Shown here: positions 7,902-16,176 of the stretch, in pieces
Position numbering within the stretch: position 1 is the first letter of the stretch
How the letters are laid out: every line of letters starts with the position of its first letter
Source of the DNA: JBOIBN01 sp050739575
Lineage (GTDB): Bacteria > Pseudomonadota > Gammaproteobacteria > JAKDMP01
NCBI GenBank assembly: GCA_050739575.1
Contig: JBOIBN010000032.1
Span: forward strand, 1-29,310
Length of the DNA stretch: 29,310 nt
Direction of reading: 5' to 3'
Translations under genes and position numbers: made by a program
Notes under the pieces: generated by a model
What the model saw: the letters and a program-made list of their open reading frames with translations, nothing else
Databases searched by the model: none
Told to the model about the DNA's origin: nothing

Positions 7902-9752
7902 ATGGGCCAACTGTTCGCCGAACTCAAGCGCCGCCACGTGTGGCGAGTGGGGATCGCCTATGCAGTGACGGCTTGGCTGCTGTTGCAACTTGCCGCCATC
8001 GTGCTGCCGACCTTTGGTGCGCCGCCCTGGGTGCTGAAGGTGCTGATCGGAGTATTCGTCCTGTTCTTCCCGATCGCCCTTATTGTGGCCTGGGCGTTTG
8101 AGATCACGCCCGAAGGGGTGCGGCGCACCGAAGCGGCCGAATCGGAAGAAGCACGCTCGGCCGTGCATGGGCGGCGCATCGGGCGCCGGCTCGACTTCGT
8201 GATCATCGCGGTGCTCGTGGCCGCGGTCGGCATACTTGCCTGGCAACTGAGCATCAAATCGCACCCGAGCGCTGCCGTGGTGACGGTTCCCCTCAAGGCC
8301 CCAACCGCCTCGACCGCCAAGACCGCCGCCTTCAACCCGCCCGCCGACACCTTGGTGGTGCTGCCGTTTGAGAACATGAGCGGCGATCCCAAGCAGCAAT
8401 ACTTCAGCGACGGCATCACCGAGGAACTCACCGACGCGCTCGGCCAGAATCCCGCGCTGCGGGTGATCGCGTGGGACACCGCCTCCAGATACCGCAACAG
8501 CAGCGAATCGGCCCGTGTCATCGGCAAGGCGCTGAACGTCGCGCATATCCTGCACGGCAGCATCGCGCGCGACGGCGATCAAGTGCGGATCACCACCGAA
8601 CTGGTGGATGCGCGCACCGGCTATCAGGTGTGGTCGCAGCACTACGACGATTCATTCGCCGACATTTTCAAGGTGCAGGACCAGGTCTCGCAAGCCATCG
8701 CCTCGGCGTTGCAGGTGAAGTTGGCGCAAGCCGACCTGCCCGCGGGCGGCACCCGCAATCCCCAGGCCCACGAGCTGGTGCTGAAAGGCCGCGCGCTCGC
8801 GGAGAAGTATGACGCCGCGAGCCTCGAAGCCGCGCGCCAGGATTTCGAGCAGGCGCTGGTACTCGATCCCGACTACGCCGACGCGCATGCGCTGCTGTCG
8901 TCCGTACTGCTCGCCCTGACCGTAATCTCCGATTTGCCGCTCAAGACCACGCTGCCGACCGCACGCGCGCACGCGCAAAAAGCCTTGGCACTCGATCCGC
9001 GCAATGCCGACGCGTGGGCGGCCCTGGGCACCGCGGATTCCAGCACCGATCCGCCCGACATCGCCAAGGCAAAGGCGGAATTCCAGAAGGCGCTGGCGCT
9101 CGACCCCAGCAACGCGAGCGCGCATCTCGCTTACGGCAACGTGCTGCCGCTCAAGCCGGGGCTGGCGCAAACGCAGGAAGCCACAATGCTCGATCCCGCC
9201 GACGCCGTCGCCTGGAACAATCTGGCGGTCGACGCTCAGGATCTCGGCGACTGGGTGCAGATGATCACGGCGGCCGAGGCCCTGCTGCGGCTCAATCCCA
9301 CTGACGTGGACAGTGCATTTCAACTCGCCTACGCCTACCAGCAGTTGCACCAGTCCGACAAGATGCTGGCGGCTTTCGATCTCGTCAAACCAGCCACGGC
9401 GGTGGACAAGCAGCAGGTCGCAGCCGGAAAGCTGGTGTATCGGGCGGTGCAGGATCCCGCGCTGCGCCCGCAGGGGCTCGCCGCGCTCGAGGACTTGAGC
9501 CGCCATCAATCCAGTCCGGATGTCGCGAGCAACCTGCTGCAACTGTATCTCGCGCTCGGTCAGAGCGCGCCCGCGCTGCAACTGCTGGAAAGCCTCTGTC
9601 CGGCCGCTCCCATCGGCTGCAGCGACCTCGCCATCAATCCGATCTACCGGGCGCTGCGCACCGATCCACGCTTCCAGCGACTCGCGAAGAAATACACCAC
9701 CGCGACGCTCGGCGCGACTTCCTCCGCTGCTTCCGCCGCCACCGCCCCGTAG
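7902..9752 (+). CDS. Membrane-anchored TolB-like/TPR protein
   Basis: A 616-residue protein of the type often annotated as 'tetratricopeptide repeat protein with TolB-like N-terminal domain'. The start F-A-E-L-K-R-R-H-V-W-R-V is characteristic. Two hydrophobic helices follow (about residues 16-36 and 44-67), then a third near 98-118, which places the rest in one compartment, probably the periplasm. From about residue 150 comes a FlgO/TolB-like domain (V-V-L-P-F-E-N-M-S-G-D with Y-F-S-D-G-I-T-E-E-L), then TPR units with A-L-x-L-D-P repeats from about 290 to 460. The ATG at 7902 is preferred over a GTG at 7878 because AAGGG precedes it and the family begins there. No enzymatic domain is seen. 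It diverges from cydA and converges with cydC; a role with cytochrome bd is not shown. Confidence 0.85.
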   Translation: MGQLFAELKRRHVWRVGIAYAVTAWLLLQLAAIVLPTFGAPPWVLKVLIGVFVLFFPIALIVAWAFEITPEGVRRTEAAESEEARSAVHGRRIGRRLDFVIIAVLVAAVGILAWQLSIKSHPSAAVVTVPLKAPTASTAKTAAFNPPADTLVVLPFENMSGDPKQQYFSDGITEELTDALGQNPALRVIAWDTASRYRNSSESARVIGKALNVAHILHGSIARDGDQVRITTELVDARTGYQVWSQHYDDSFADIFKVQDQVSQAIASALQVKLAQADLPAGGTRNPQAHELVLKGRALAEKYDAASLEAARQDFEQALVLDPDYADAHALLSSVLLALTVISDLPLKTTLPTARAHAQKALALDPRNADAWAALGTADSSTDPPDIAKAKAEFQKALALDPSNASAHLAYGNVLPLKPGLAQTQEATMLDPADAVAWNNLAVDAQDLGDWVQMITAAEALLRLNPTDVDSAFQLAYAYQQLHQSDKMLAAFDLVKPATAVDKQQVAAGKLVYRAVQDPALRPQGLAALEDLSRHQSSPDVASNLLQLYLALGQSAPALQLLESLCPAAPIGCSDLAINPIYRALRTDPRFQRLAKKYTTATLGATSSAASAATAP

Positions 9753-9860
9753 GAGCGAGCGTCAGCTCACGATTCCGTCGCCGATAAAATTACCCGCAAA
9801 CAAACCCGATACCACCGCCATGCCGCGTTGGACTCCCCCCGTTCAGCCCAACCTTCGCAC

Positions 9861-11588
9861 TCAAGCGATATAGTCCGCCATGCGTTTGTAAAAACCGTCC
9901 GCGGCGAGCAAATGCAGGTGTGTTCCGCGTTCGATCACGCGGCCGCGATCCATCACGACGATTTCGTCCATGCGTTCGAGTCCGGCGAGACGGTGCGTGA
10001 TGAGGAGCAGGCTGCGGTCGCCGCGATCCTGTGCGAGTCGCTCAACGATGGTGCGTTCGTTCGCTGTGTCTAATCCTTCGGTGGGCTCGTCGAGCAGGAG
10101 GATTGGTGCGTTGCTGAGCCACGCGCGCGCAAGCATCAGCCGCCGCGCCTGGCCGGCCGAAAGCATCATGCCGCCGGCGCCGACGAAGTTCGCGAGACCG
10201 CGCTCGAACCCGCGCACTTCCGCCGCGAGTCCGACGGTTTCGAGCGCCGCCCACAAGGTTTCGTCATCCGCATCCGGACTGGCAAGGCGCAGGTTCTCGC
10301 GGATCGTGGTGCTGAACAGACGCGTGGATTGCGCGGAATACGCAAACTGCGAACGTAGCGTTTCCAATCCGTAATCGGCGATTGCATGTTCGCCGAGACG
10401 GATCGAGCCCTCGGACGGATCCCAAAATCGGAGCAGCAGTTGCGCGAGCGAACTCTTGCCCGCGCCCGAAGGTCCGACGACGGCGACGGCGGCGCCCGCG
10501 GGCAGCTCGAAGCTCACGCGGTCGAGCGCCCAGCCGAGTTCCGGGCCGTAGCGGAAGCGCACGGAATCGAAGACGAGATCGCGGTTTCGCACCGTAGTCA
10601 AAGGATGAGCGGATTCGATGACAGTCGGAGTTTCGTCGCTGATTTCGAACACGCGTCGCGCGGCGGCGAGCGTGTCGCCGAGCGCGCGAAAGGCGCCGGG
10701 CAGGCCTTGCACCGCTTCGAGACTCGCAAGCATGAAGAACACCAGCAAGGGCAAATAGAGCGGATTGGTGTGTCCACTTGCGGCGGCGGGCGCGAGCAGG
10801 ATCCATGTCAAGCTGAGTGCGGCGCCGATTGCAAGCACGGTGAGGCCGAGCGCGCCCGCCTCGACCGCCAGTCCGCGATCCTGTTCGTGCGCAAGCCTGC
10901 GGTTCGCGAGTGAGCCGAGTTCGCGATGCAGTGCATCGGCGCCGAGCGCTTCGAGTTCGGCGAGTCCGGCAAAGCCGTCCACGAGTTCGGCCTTGATTTG
11001 TCCGGCTTCGACTGCGGCCTGTTTGGCCGCACGTCGCCCGAGCCGTTGCGTGAGCAGCGGAAACGCAATGCCGACCACTGCGAGCAGCGCGAGATCCACA
11101 AATGCGACCGGCACGGAGAGGAACAGCAGGAACGCCAGCATGGCGGCGGCCGCAAAGAGCGCAACCACTGCGGGAGAGAACACGCGCAGCCAAGCGTTGT
11201 CGAGCGTGTCCACGTCGGCGACGAGACGCGTGAGCACGTCGCCGCGGCGGTAGCGTGCAAGCACGGCCGGCGCCAGCGGTTCGATGCGCGTGTAAACCCA
11301 CACGCGCAGACGGCTGAGAACCCTTAGCGTTGCGTCGTGGTTGACCAGCCGCTCGAGATAGCGCCCGACGGTGCGCAGGATCGCGAACGCGCGGATGCCC
11401 GCCGCGGGCGTGAAGTAGTTGATGGCCGCGCCTGCGATTCCCGCCGCGGCCATCGCCGCGATGAACCAGCCGGCGAGCCCGAGCAGTGCGACGTTCGCGA
11501 GGATGACGACGAATGCGAGCAGCGCGCCGAGCGCAAAGGCCCGGCGTGCGTCGCGTCCGAGTGCTAGAAGACGCAGCAGCAGCTTCAT
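9861..11588 (-). CDS. cydC: Thiol reductant ABC exporter subunit CydC
   Basis: A 575-residue ABC half-transporter with an N-terminal six-helix membrane domain (about 1-310) and a C-terminal ATPase. Walker A is G-P-S-G-A-G-K-S-S at 372-380, the Q-loop is in A-Y-S-A-Q, Walker B is I-L-L-L-D-E at 496-501 and the switch His is 532. The ABC signature is L-S-A-G-Q (476-480) rather than L-S-G-G-Q. CydDC exports glutathione and cysteine to the periplasm and is needed for assembly of cytochrome bd and c-type haems. The ATG overlaps the cydD stop by four bases, and the gene order cydD-cydC is the standard one. The cytochrome bd structural genes are 2 kb downstream on the same strand. Confidence 0.93.
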   Translation of the reverse strand: MKLLLRLLALGRDARRAFALGALLAFVVILANVALLGLAGWFIAAMAAAGIAGAAINYFTPAAGIRAFAILRTVGRYLERLVNHDATLRVLSRLRVWVYTRIEPLAPAVLARYRRGDVLTRLVADVDTLDNAWLRVFSPAVVALFAAAAMLAFLLFLSVPVAFVDLALLAVVGIAFPLLTQRLGRRAAKQAAVEAGQIKAELVDGFAGLAELEALGADALHRELGSLANRRLAHEQDRGLAVEAGALGLTVLAIGAALSLTWILLAPAAASGHTNPLYLPLLVFFMLASLEAVQGLPGAFRALGDTLAAARRVFEISDETPTVIESAHPLTTVRNRDLVFDSVRFRYGPELGWALDRVSFELPAGAAVAVVGPSGAGKSSLAQLLLRFWDPSEGSIRLGEHAIADYGLETLRSQFAYSAQSTRLFSTTIRENLRLASPDADDETLWAALETVGLAAEVRGFERGLANFVGAGGMMLSAGQARRLMLARAWLSNAPILLLDEPTEGLDTANERTIVERLAQDRGDRSLLLITHRLAGLERMDEIVVMDRGRVIERGTHLHLLAADGFYKRMADYIA

Positions 11589-13339
11589 GCGGGCTCTCCC
11601 GCTGGAAGTGCCGCATCGAGCAGGCGGCGATACGGCCCTGCTTGTTTGGTCAATTCGAGGTGTGTGCCTTCGGCGACGACGCGCCCCGCATCCAGCATTA
11701 CGATGCGATCCGCCCTGCGCACCGTGTGCAGACGATGCGCGACGGTTATCAGTGTGCGTCTCTTGGCAAGCGATTCGATGGCGGCCGTGACCGCGGCTTC
11801 GCTTGCCATGTCGAGACTCGCGGTCGGCTCGTCGAGTACGACGAGCGGAACATCGCGCAAAAAGGCGCGGGCGAGGGCGATGCGCTGGATTTCGCCACCC
11901 GAAAGTCCGCCGCCGTCTTCGCCGAGCGGCGTGTCGTAGCCGCGCGGCAGGGCGGAGATGAATTCGGCGGCATGCGCCCGTTCGGCTGCGGCGATGATGG
12001 CCGCGCGCGCAACGCCGTCCGTCCCGAGCGCGATGTTGTCCGCCACGGTGCCGGCGAAGAGATGCGCGCGCTGCGGTACCCAGGCGATCGCGCGCCGCCA
12101 GTCGGCGAGCGAAAGTTTTTCGAGCGCGGCGCCATTAATACTTATGCTTCCGCTCGAAGGACGGGCGAAGCCGAGCAGCAGATAAAGCAAGGTGCTTTTG
12201 CCGGCGCCCGAAGGACCGACGATGGCGATATGTTTGCCAGCCGGAATCTCGAAGCTGACTTCGCGGAGCGCCGGCGGTCCGCTTGCATAGGAAAAACTCA
12301 CGCGCTCGAACGTGATCGGGAAAGTTGCGTCCGGTTGGAAAGTCTGAACCCCCGTCGCTTCCGGTACGGACGTCGCGAGAATGTCGGCAATGTCCTCGGC
12401 GGCGGCGACGGCGCCGAGGCGTGCGTGATAGGCATTGCCAAGATTGCGCAGCGGCAGATAAAACTCCGGCGCGAGGAGCAGCGCCGCAAGCCCCGCACCA
12501 AAGGCGACGTCTCCCCACAGCAGCCGGAACCCGACCAGCACGGCCACCATCGCGATGCTCACGGTGGCGAGGAATTCGAGCGCGAACGAGGAGAGGAAGG
12601 CGACACGCAGCACGTTCATCGTGCTCTTGCGGTAATCCTCGGACAGGCGCTCGACCAGCTTGATTTCACCGCGCGCGGCGCCGAAGGCCTTGAGTGTGCC
12701 GAGTCCGGAGAGCACTTCGAGAAAGTGCGCGGAAAGACGCGTCAGGCGTGACCATTGCCGTTCGTTGAGCGCCTCCGTACCCTTGCCGATCAGCACCATG
12801 AAGAGTGGAATGAGCGGCGCGGTGCCGGCGAGAATCAGGCCCGAAATCCAGTCCACGGGAAACACGACGACGAGGATCGCGAGCGGCACGATAGCCGCGA
12901 GGCTGGCCTGCGGCAGGTATTGCGCGTAGTAATCGTGCAGCGCCTCGACGCCGTCGACGACGGTGTTCGCGAGTGCGCCCGGTTCGCGTGCCGTCATCCA
13001 TGCCGGTCCGAGCTTGTGAATGTGTGCGACAAGTGCCTCGCGCGTGCGGATCTTGACCGCCAGCCCGGCTCGCGTAGCCGCGCGATTGCCCGCATAGACG
13101 CTCGCGGCGCGCAAGACGAAGACGCCGAGCAGTGCGAAGAAGGGAACGAGCTGCGAGGAAACCGGCTGATGACCGAAGATCGTGCGGTCGATCAGATGCG
13201 CAAGCAGGAGCGCTTGGGTGATCAGCAGACCGCCATTCACCGAGCCGCTTGCGATGGCGACGGCGAGCGGAAAGCGCACCGTGCGCGCTTCGCGGTTCAG
13301 CCAGCGCTTCGCCGTTGCCGCGCGGTCCGTGTTGCCCAT
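11585..13339 (-). CDS. cydD: Thiol reductant ABC exporter subunit CydD
   Basis: A 584-residue ABC half-transporter, the partner of CydC. The membrane domain covers about residues 25-310 and contains the CydD-like R-Q/E-P-G-A-L-A-N and L-G-T-L-K-A-F-G elements. The ATPase domain has Walker A G-P-S-G-A-G-K-S-T at 375-383, Q-loop Gln423, signature L-S-G-G-E at 479-483 and Walker B P-L-V-V-L-D-E at 498-504. The four-base overlap with cydC indicates one transcript. The ribosome site before the ATG is weak (GAG). No FNR-type box is seen in front of it, so unlike cydAXB this pair does not appear to be directly under the regulon described here. Confidence 0.93.
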   Translation of the reverse strand: MGNTDRAATAKRWLNREARTVRFPLAVAIASGSVNGGLLITQALLLAHLIDRTIFGHQPVSSQLVPFFALLGVFVLRAASVYAGNRAATRAGLAVKIRTREALVAHIHKLGPAWMTAREPGALANTVVDGVEALHDYYAQYLPQASLAAIVPLAILVVVFPVDWISGLILAGTAPLIPLFMVLIGKGTEALNERQWSRLTRLSAHFLEVLSGLGTLKAFGAARGEIKLVERLSEDYRKSTMNVLRVAFLSSFALEFLATVSIAMVAVLVGFRLLWGDVAFGAGLAALLLAPEFYLPLRNLGNAYHARLGAVAAAEDIADILATSVPEATGVQTFQPDATFPITFERVSFSYASGPPALREVSFEIPAGKHIAIVGPSGAGKSTLLYLLLGFARPSSGSISINGAALEKLSLADWRRAIAWVPQRAHLFAGTVADNIALGTDGVARAAIIAAAERAHAAEFISALPRGYDTPLGEDGGGLSGGEIQRIALARAFLRDVPLVVLDEPTASLDMASEAAVTAAIESLAKRRTLITVAHRLHTVRRADRIVMLDAGRVVAEGTHLELTKQAGPYRRLLDAALPAGEPA

Positions 13340-13399
13340 GAATGCTCATGTCGATAAATACGCGTATATTGTCGCGCATCCGGTTTTTGTGCCGAGCCT

Positions 13400-13431
13400 G
13401 CCGGGCACGGTTTCGCGAAAACGCGCCCGGC
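13400..13431. repeat. Inverted repeat in the cydD upstream region
   Basis: Arms GCCGGGC (13400-13406) and GCCCGGC (13425-13431) pair perfectly; inside, GTTT and AAAC around CGCG(A) can extend the structure. It lies between the divergent cydD and DUF2945 starts. No T-run follows, so an operator or a folded leader is as likely as a terminator. Confidence 0.4.
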
Positions 13432-13465
13432 CTTTATGGAAGCTATGAATAAAGCAGGGCTTTCC

Positions 13466-13471
13466 TATAAT
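13466..13471 (+). promoter_or_regulatory. Possible -10 box for the DUF2945 gene
   Basis: TATAAT lies 46 bases before the ATG of the DUF2945 gene. A matching -35 is not apparent, so this is a tentative call. Confidence 0.3.
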
Positions 13472-13516
13472 GGAGGCGATTAGACCTTTCTTTCGGGGCA
13501 AGCCGGAGGTGATGTC

Positions 13517-13732
13517 ATGGCTCACAAGTTCAAGGTCGGCGATCATGTACGCTGGAATTCCGAAGCCGGGGAAGTCAGCGGCAAGATTATCAAAGTGCAC
13601 GTTCGCGATACGCAGTACAAGGGCCACACGCGGCATTGCAGCGAAGACGATCCGCAGTACGAGATTGAGAGCGACAAAACCGATCACATCGCGATGCACA
13701 AGGGCGGCGCGCTGAAGAAGGTGCGGAGTTAA
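13517..13732 (+). CDS. DUF2945 (HVA1 tudor-like) small protein
   Basis: A 71-residue cytoplasmic protein. The opening F-K-V-G-D-H-V-R-W-N-S-E-A-G followed by G-K-I-I and the C-terminal Y-E-I-E-S-D-K-T-D-H-I-A-M-H-K-G matches the DUF2945 family, also called hypervirulence-associated tudor domain. Many bacterial members are found beside other short stress-related genes; the biochemical role is unknown. A strong GGAGGTGAT ribosome site precedes the ATG. It is followed after 48 bases by the DUF3565 gene on the same strand, so the two probably share a transcript. Confidence 0.88.
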   Translation: MAHKFKVGDHVRWNSEAGEVSGKIIKVHVRDTQYKGHTRHCSEDDPQYEIESDKTDHIAMHKGGALKKVRS

Positions 13733-13780
13733 GTCCCGGGCGCGTCGGCCTCATCGGTAAACCATTTCCGGGCGCCGGTC

Positions 13781-13987
13781 ATGAAGCAAAGTATTATCGG
13801 CTACCACCGGGACGGGGAGGGCCAATGGGTGGCCGAACTTGCCTGCGGGCATTTTCAGCACGTCAGGCACAATCCGCCCTGGATCAACCGCCCTTGGGTA
13901 AGCAGCGAGCAGGGACGTCGCTCCATGCTCGGATTTCCGCTTGAGTGCAAAAAATGTGATGCGGACGCTCAGAAAGACCGCAAATAA
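13781..13987 (+). CDS. DUF3565 small zinc-ribbon-like protein
   Basis: A 68-residue protein with the DUF3565 pattern: G-Y-H-R-D-G-E-G-Q-W-V-A-E-L-A-C-G-H, then Q-H-V-R-H-N-P-P-W, then a C-terminal C-K-K-C. The C-G-H and C-x2-C groups suggest a bound metal, probably zinc; this is inference. The family is common in proteobacteria and has no established function. It follows the DUF2945 gene closely. Confidence 0.88.
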   Translation: MKQSIIGYHRDGEGQWVAELACGHFQHVRHNPPWINRPWVSSEQGRRSMLGFPLECKKCDADAQKDRK

Positions 13988-14081
13988 CCGCGCTTACGAC
14001 AAGGCGCGCCGGTTTCAGTACTTCGGTCATGGGCATGCGGCCTTCTGCATGCGAGATCCTCGTATTGTTGCCCGCCTTGAC

Positions 14082-14435
14082 TCATCGCGCCCGCAGGTAT
14101 TCAGCGAGCGCGACGGCGTTGTTGTGTTTCTCTTCCTTGGTGCCGAATAGCAGCGTGACTTTCTTTTCCGTCTTCAGCAGTTTGCGCAGTGGCGCCACCG
14201 CCGGTTTGTTCGCATCGAGTTCGGCGCCGTAGCGGCGCTGGAATTCGTCCCATTTGTCCGCATCGTGACCAAACCAGTGCCGCAACTCGTCGCTGGGCGC
14301 AAGATCCTTGAACCAGTGGTCGAGTGCGGCGTGATCTTTCGACATGCCGCGCGGCCACAGCCGATCGACCAGTACCCGGCAGCCGTCATCGGCGGCCGGG
14401 GGTTCATAGATTCGCTTGATCGCAATTCTGGCCAT
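14082..14435 (-). CDS. DUF488 family protein (YeaO-like)
   Basis: A 117-residue cytoplasmic protein. R-V-L-V-D-R-L-W-P-R-G-M-S-K near residues 20-33, H-W-F-K-D-L-A-P-S, and W-F-G-H-D near residue 55 are the conserved DUF488/YeaO landmarks. Two ATGs are close; I chose the one at 14435 because GGAG lies seven bases before it. Function unknown. It is transcribed toward the DUF3565 gene and is 94 bases from it. Confidence 0.88.
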   Translation of the reverse strand: MARIAIKRIYEPPAADDGCRVLVDRLWPRGMSKDHAALDHWFKDLAPSDELRHWFGHDADKWDEFQRRYGAELDANKPAVAPLRKLLKTEKKVTLLFGTKEEKHNNAVALAEYLRAR

Positions 14436-14518
14436 CTCCATTCTCCGTATGGCACTGCCTTATCGCCGCCGAGGCACGAACCGGCAGCACCGGCCCGTGC
14501 CCGGTTACAGGCGAAGGC

Positions 14519-15178
14519 TTAGTGCAATGAGGCGAGTTTCACGTCCTTCATGCCGAGTGCATGGGCCACATCGTAGAACGCCTGATTAGTGACCATATGA
14601 GCATTGGCATCCCATTTGGCGCCGAACTTGGCGTCCGTATCGTCCATCAACTGGTTGTGAATCGGGTGCGAGACGGCGTTGTCAAAAAGGTAACCCGCCC
14701 AGAAAGTGCCGTCCGGCGTGGTGCCGGCCTTTACCAACGCACGGGCCAACTCGGTGCCGGAGAGTGGAGCGGCAGGCGGCAGCTTGATGCCCTTCGCCTT
14801 GACGATCTTCAGGGTGTCGGCGATGTAGAAGTTCACCACCTCGACCCATTTATCCACACTCTGCTTGCCGTACTGCTTGGTGAGTTTCGCGACCTCGGCG
14901 GCGACGGTCTTTTTACCGAGCATGGAATCGAGAGCAGTGACGAGCGAAAATTTGCTCGGACCGCCGCCCGCCGCAACCAATGCGACGGTCACTCCAAGTG
15001 CGGGCGCACCGTTATAGACAGGACCGCCATAGCGGTTCATGGCTGCCGGCTGGCTGCTCGTCGTCGCCGATGTACTGTTCGTTTGAGTCTTTGGCGTGCT
15101 GCCGGCAGCGAGCGCAGTGCCGGCGAAAAGCATTGCGGCGGTGCCGAACGCCGCCAATTTCGTTAAATGCCTGTTCAT
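14519..15178 (-). CDS. Secreted protein of unknown function
   Basis: A 219-residue protein that I do not recognise. A clear signal peptide spans residues 1-25: basic M-N-R-H-L-T-K, a hydrophobic core, and A-L-A-A as cleavage site. A Ser/Thr/Gln-rich linker follows to about residue 45. The mature part is alpha-helical and predicted soluble, with a conserved-looking F-D-N-A-V-S-H-P-I-H-N-Q-L-M-D-D-T segment holding two histidines and acidic residues, so metal binding is possible. The ATG at 15178 has AAGGAG upstream with good spacing. It lies 51 bases downstream of the TrmB-type regulator on the same strand, so it may be that regulator's target. Confidence 0.78.
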   Translation of the reverse strand: MNRHLTKLAAFGTAAMLFAGTALAAGSTPKTQTNSTSATTSSQPAAMNRYGGPVYNGAPALGVTVALVAAGGGPSKFSLVTALDSMLGKKTVAAEVAKLTKQYGKQSVDKWVEVVNFYIADTLKIVKAKGIKLPPAAPLSGTELARALVKAGTTPDGTFWAGYLFDNAVSHPIHNQLMDDTDAKFGAKWDANAHMVTNQAFYDVAHALGMKDVKLASLH

Positions 15179-15229
15179 CGCTTTATCTCCTTGGTAAAAA
15201 TAAACCACGCTGTGCCACGCGGCACAGCA

Positions 15230-16072
15230 CTATCCGGTTTTTACGCCGGCTGCTTGTTCGCGCCGGCCGGAAAAACCATCTTCCGGATGCAGGGCATCGA
15301 GAATCCGGCGGGCTTCTTCCGAAAGCAGCCCGCGAAATCGTTCGCCGAGGTCGTCGGCCACCGTGGCCAGCACCACGCTCTGGCGAATCCAGGATGCGAC
15401 AAGCTCCACGATCAGGCGCTGCCCAGTCGCGACCGCGAGTGTTTGGGCAGGCAGAATCTCGCCGGCGAGCATGCGGCGCTCGTCTGTCACGAGCAGGAGC
15501 CAGCGCGCGTCTTTGGCGGGGGCAAAATGATAGCGATGGATGTCGCCCTGACAGCCGCCGCATTCGGCGGTGCAGCCCTCCATGCACAATGTGTTGATGG
15601 CGACGCCGCGCTCGCGCGCTTCGCGTAGCGACTGTGCCAGGGCAGTCGCTTCGGGCGGCTGAATGGCGACGAGCAGCGTCTCGCGGGCCGAATCAATATC
15701 CGCGCGCGCCTGTGTCGTCAACTCCTCGTGACTGCGAAGGTTGAAGACCGGTTCGGGTTCGCTCGTTTGTGCGAGCGCGGCGAGGGCGTCCTGCGCCGCT
15801 GCCAGCGTGCGCCGGTGTTTCTTGTCCAGCCGCCCGATCAGGCGCTCCGGCGGGGTGGCGGCATAGCGCACACCCTGGGGGGTGTCGAGCCGTTGCGCCG
15901 CACCGCGTTCGACCAACTTCTCCAGCACCGGGTAGACGTTGGCGCGCGGCATGCCTGCGGTTTTGGCGACCTCATAGCCGTTGCACGATGCGCCTGCTTC
16001 GACCAGGCTCAGGTAGGCCCGGGCCTCATAGTCGCCAAATCCCAATTCCTGCAGCAGAGCGTGTGTATTCAC
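15230..16072 (-). CDS. TrmB-family transcriptional regulator with a four-cysteine cluster
   Basis: A 280-residue DNA-binding regulator. Residues 1-75 form a TrmB-type winged helix (L-G-F-G-D-Y-E-A-R-A-Y-L-S-L, then N-V-Y-P-V-L-E-K-L-V-E-R-G). A helical linker to about 105 leads to a C-terminal domain like the sensor of archaeal TrmB proteins, which bind sugars. Here that domain carries Cys163, Cys167, Cys171 and Cys174 (C-x3-C-x3-C-x2-C) followed by H-R-Y-H, suggesting a bound metal or Fe-S centre. The start is GTG at 16072; an ATG just upstream is out of frame. A perfect 9-bp inverted repeat lies immediately before the start, a likely autoregulatory operator. Confidence 0.82.
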   Translation of the reverse strand: MNTHALLQELGFGDYEARAYLSLVEAGASCNGYEVAKTAGMPRANVYPVLEKLVERGAAQRLDTPQGVRYAATPPERLIGRLDKKHRRTLAAAQDALAALAQTSEPEPVFNLRSHEELTTQARADIDSARETLLVAIQPPEATALAQSLREARERGVAINTLCMEGCTAECGGCQGDIHRYHFAPAKDARWLLLVTDERRMLAGEILPAQTLAVATGQRLIVELVASWIRQSVVLATVADDLGERFRGLLSEEARRILDALHPEDGFSGRREQAAGVKTG

Positions 16073-16083
16073 GGCTCGAATTC

Positions 16084-16109
16084 ATAGTAGTTACGACAAC
16101 AACTACTAT
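16084..16109. promoter_or_regulatory. Perfect inverted-repeat operator before the TrmB-type gene
   Basis: ATAGTAGTT at 16084-16092 and its exact complement AACTACTAT at 16101-16109 are separated by eight bases. The element ends 12 bases from the GTG start of the TrmB-type regulator. A dimeric winged-helix protein would suit a site of this size, so autoregulation is the simplest reading. Confidence 0.65.
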
Positions 16110-16176
16110 AGACCAATCGGACGTGAATATCTAGCCGGACGCGCGAGCACCCGGCGACGGTCCCAGGGCGAAAGGG

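Noticed and set aside
10264..12751. Long open frames over cydC and cydD
   Set aside because: Arg-rich or His-rich shadows of the ABC transporter genes.
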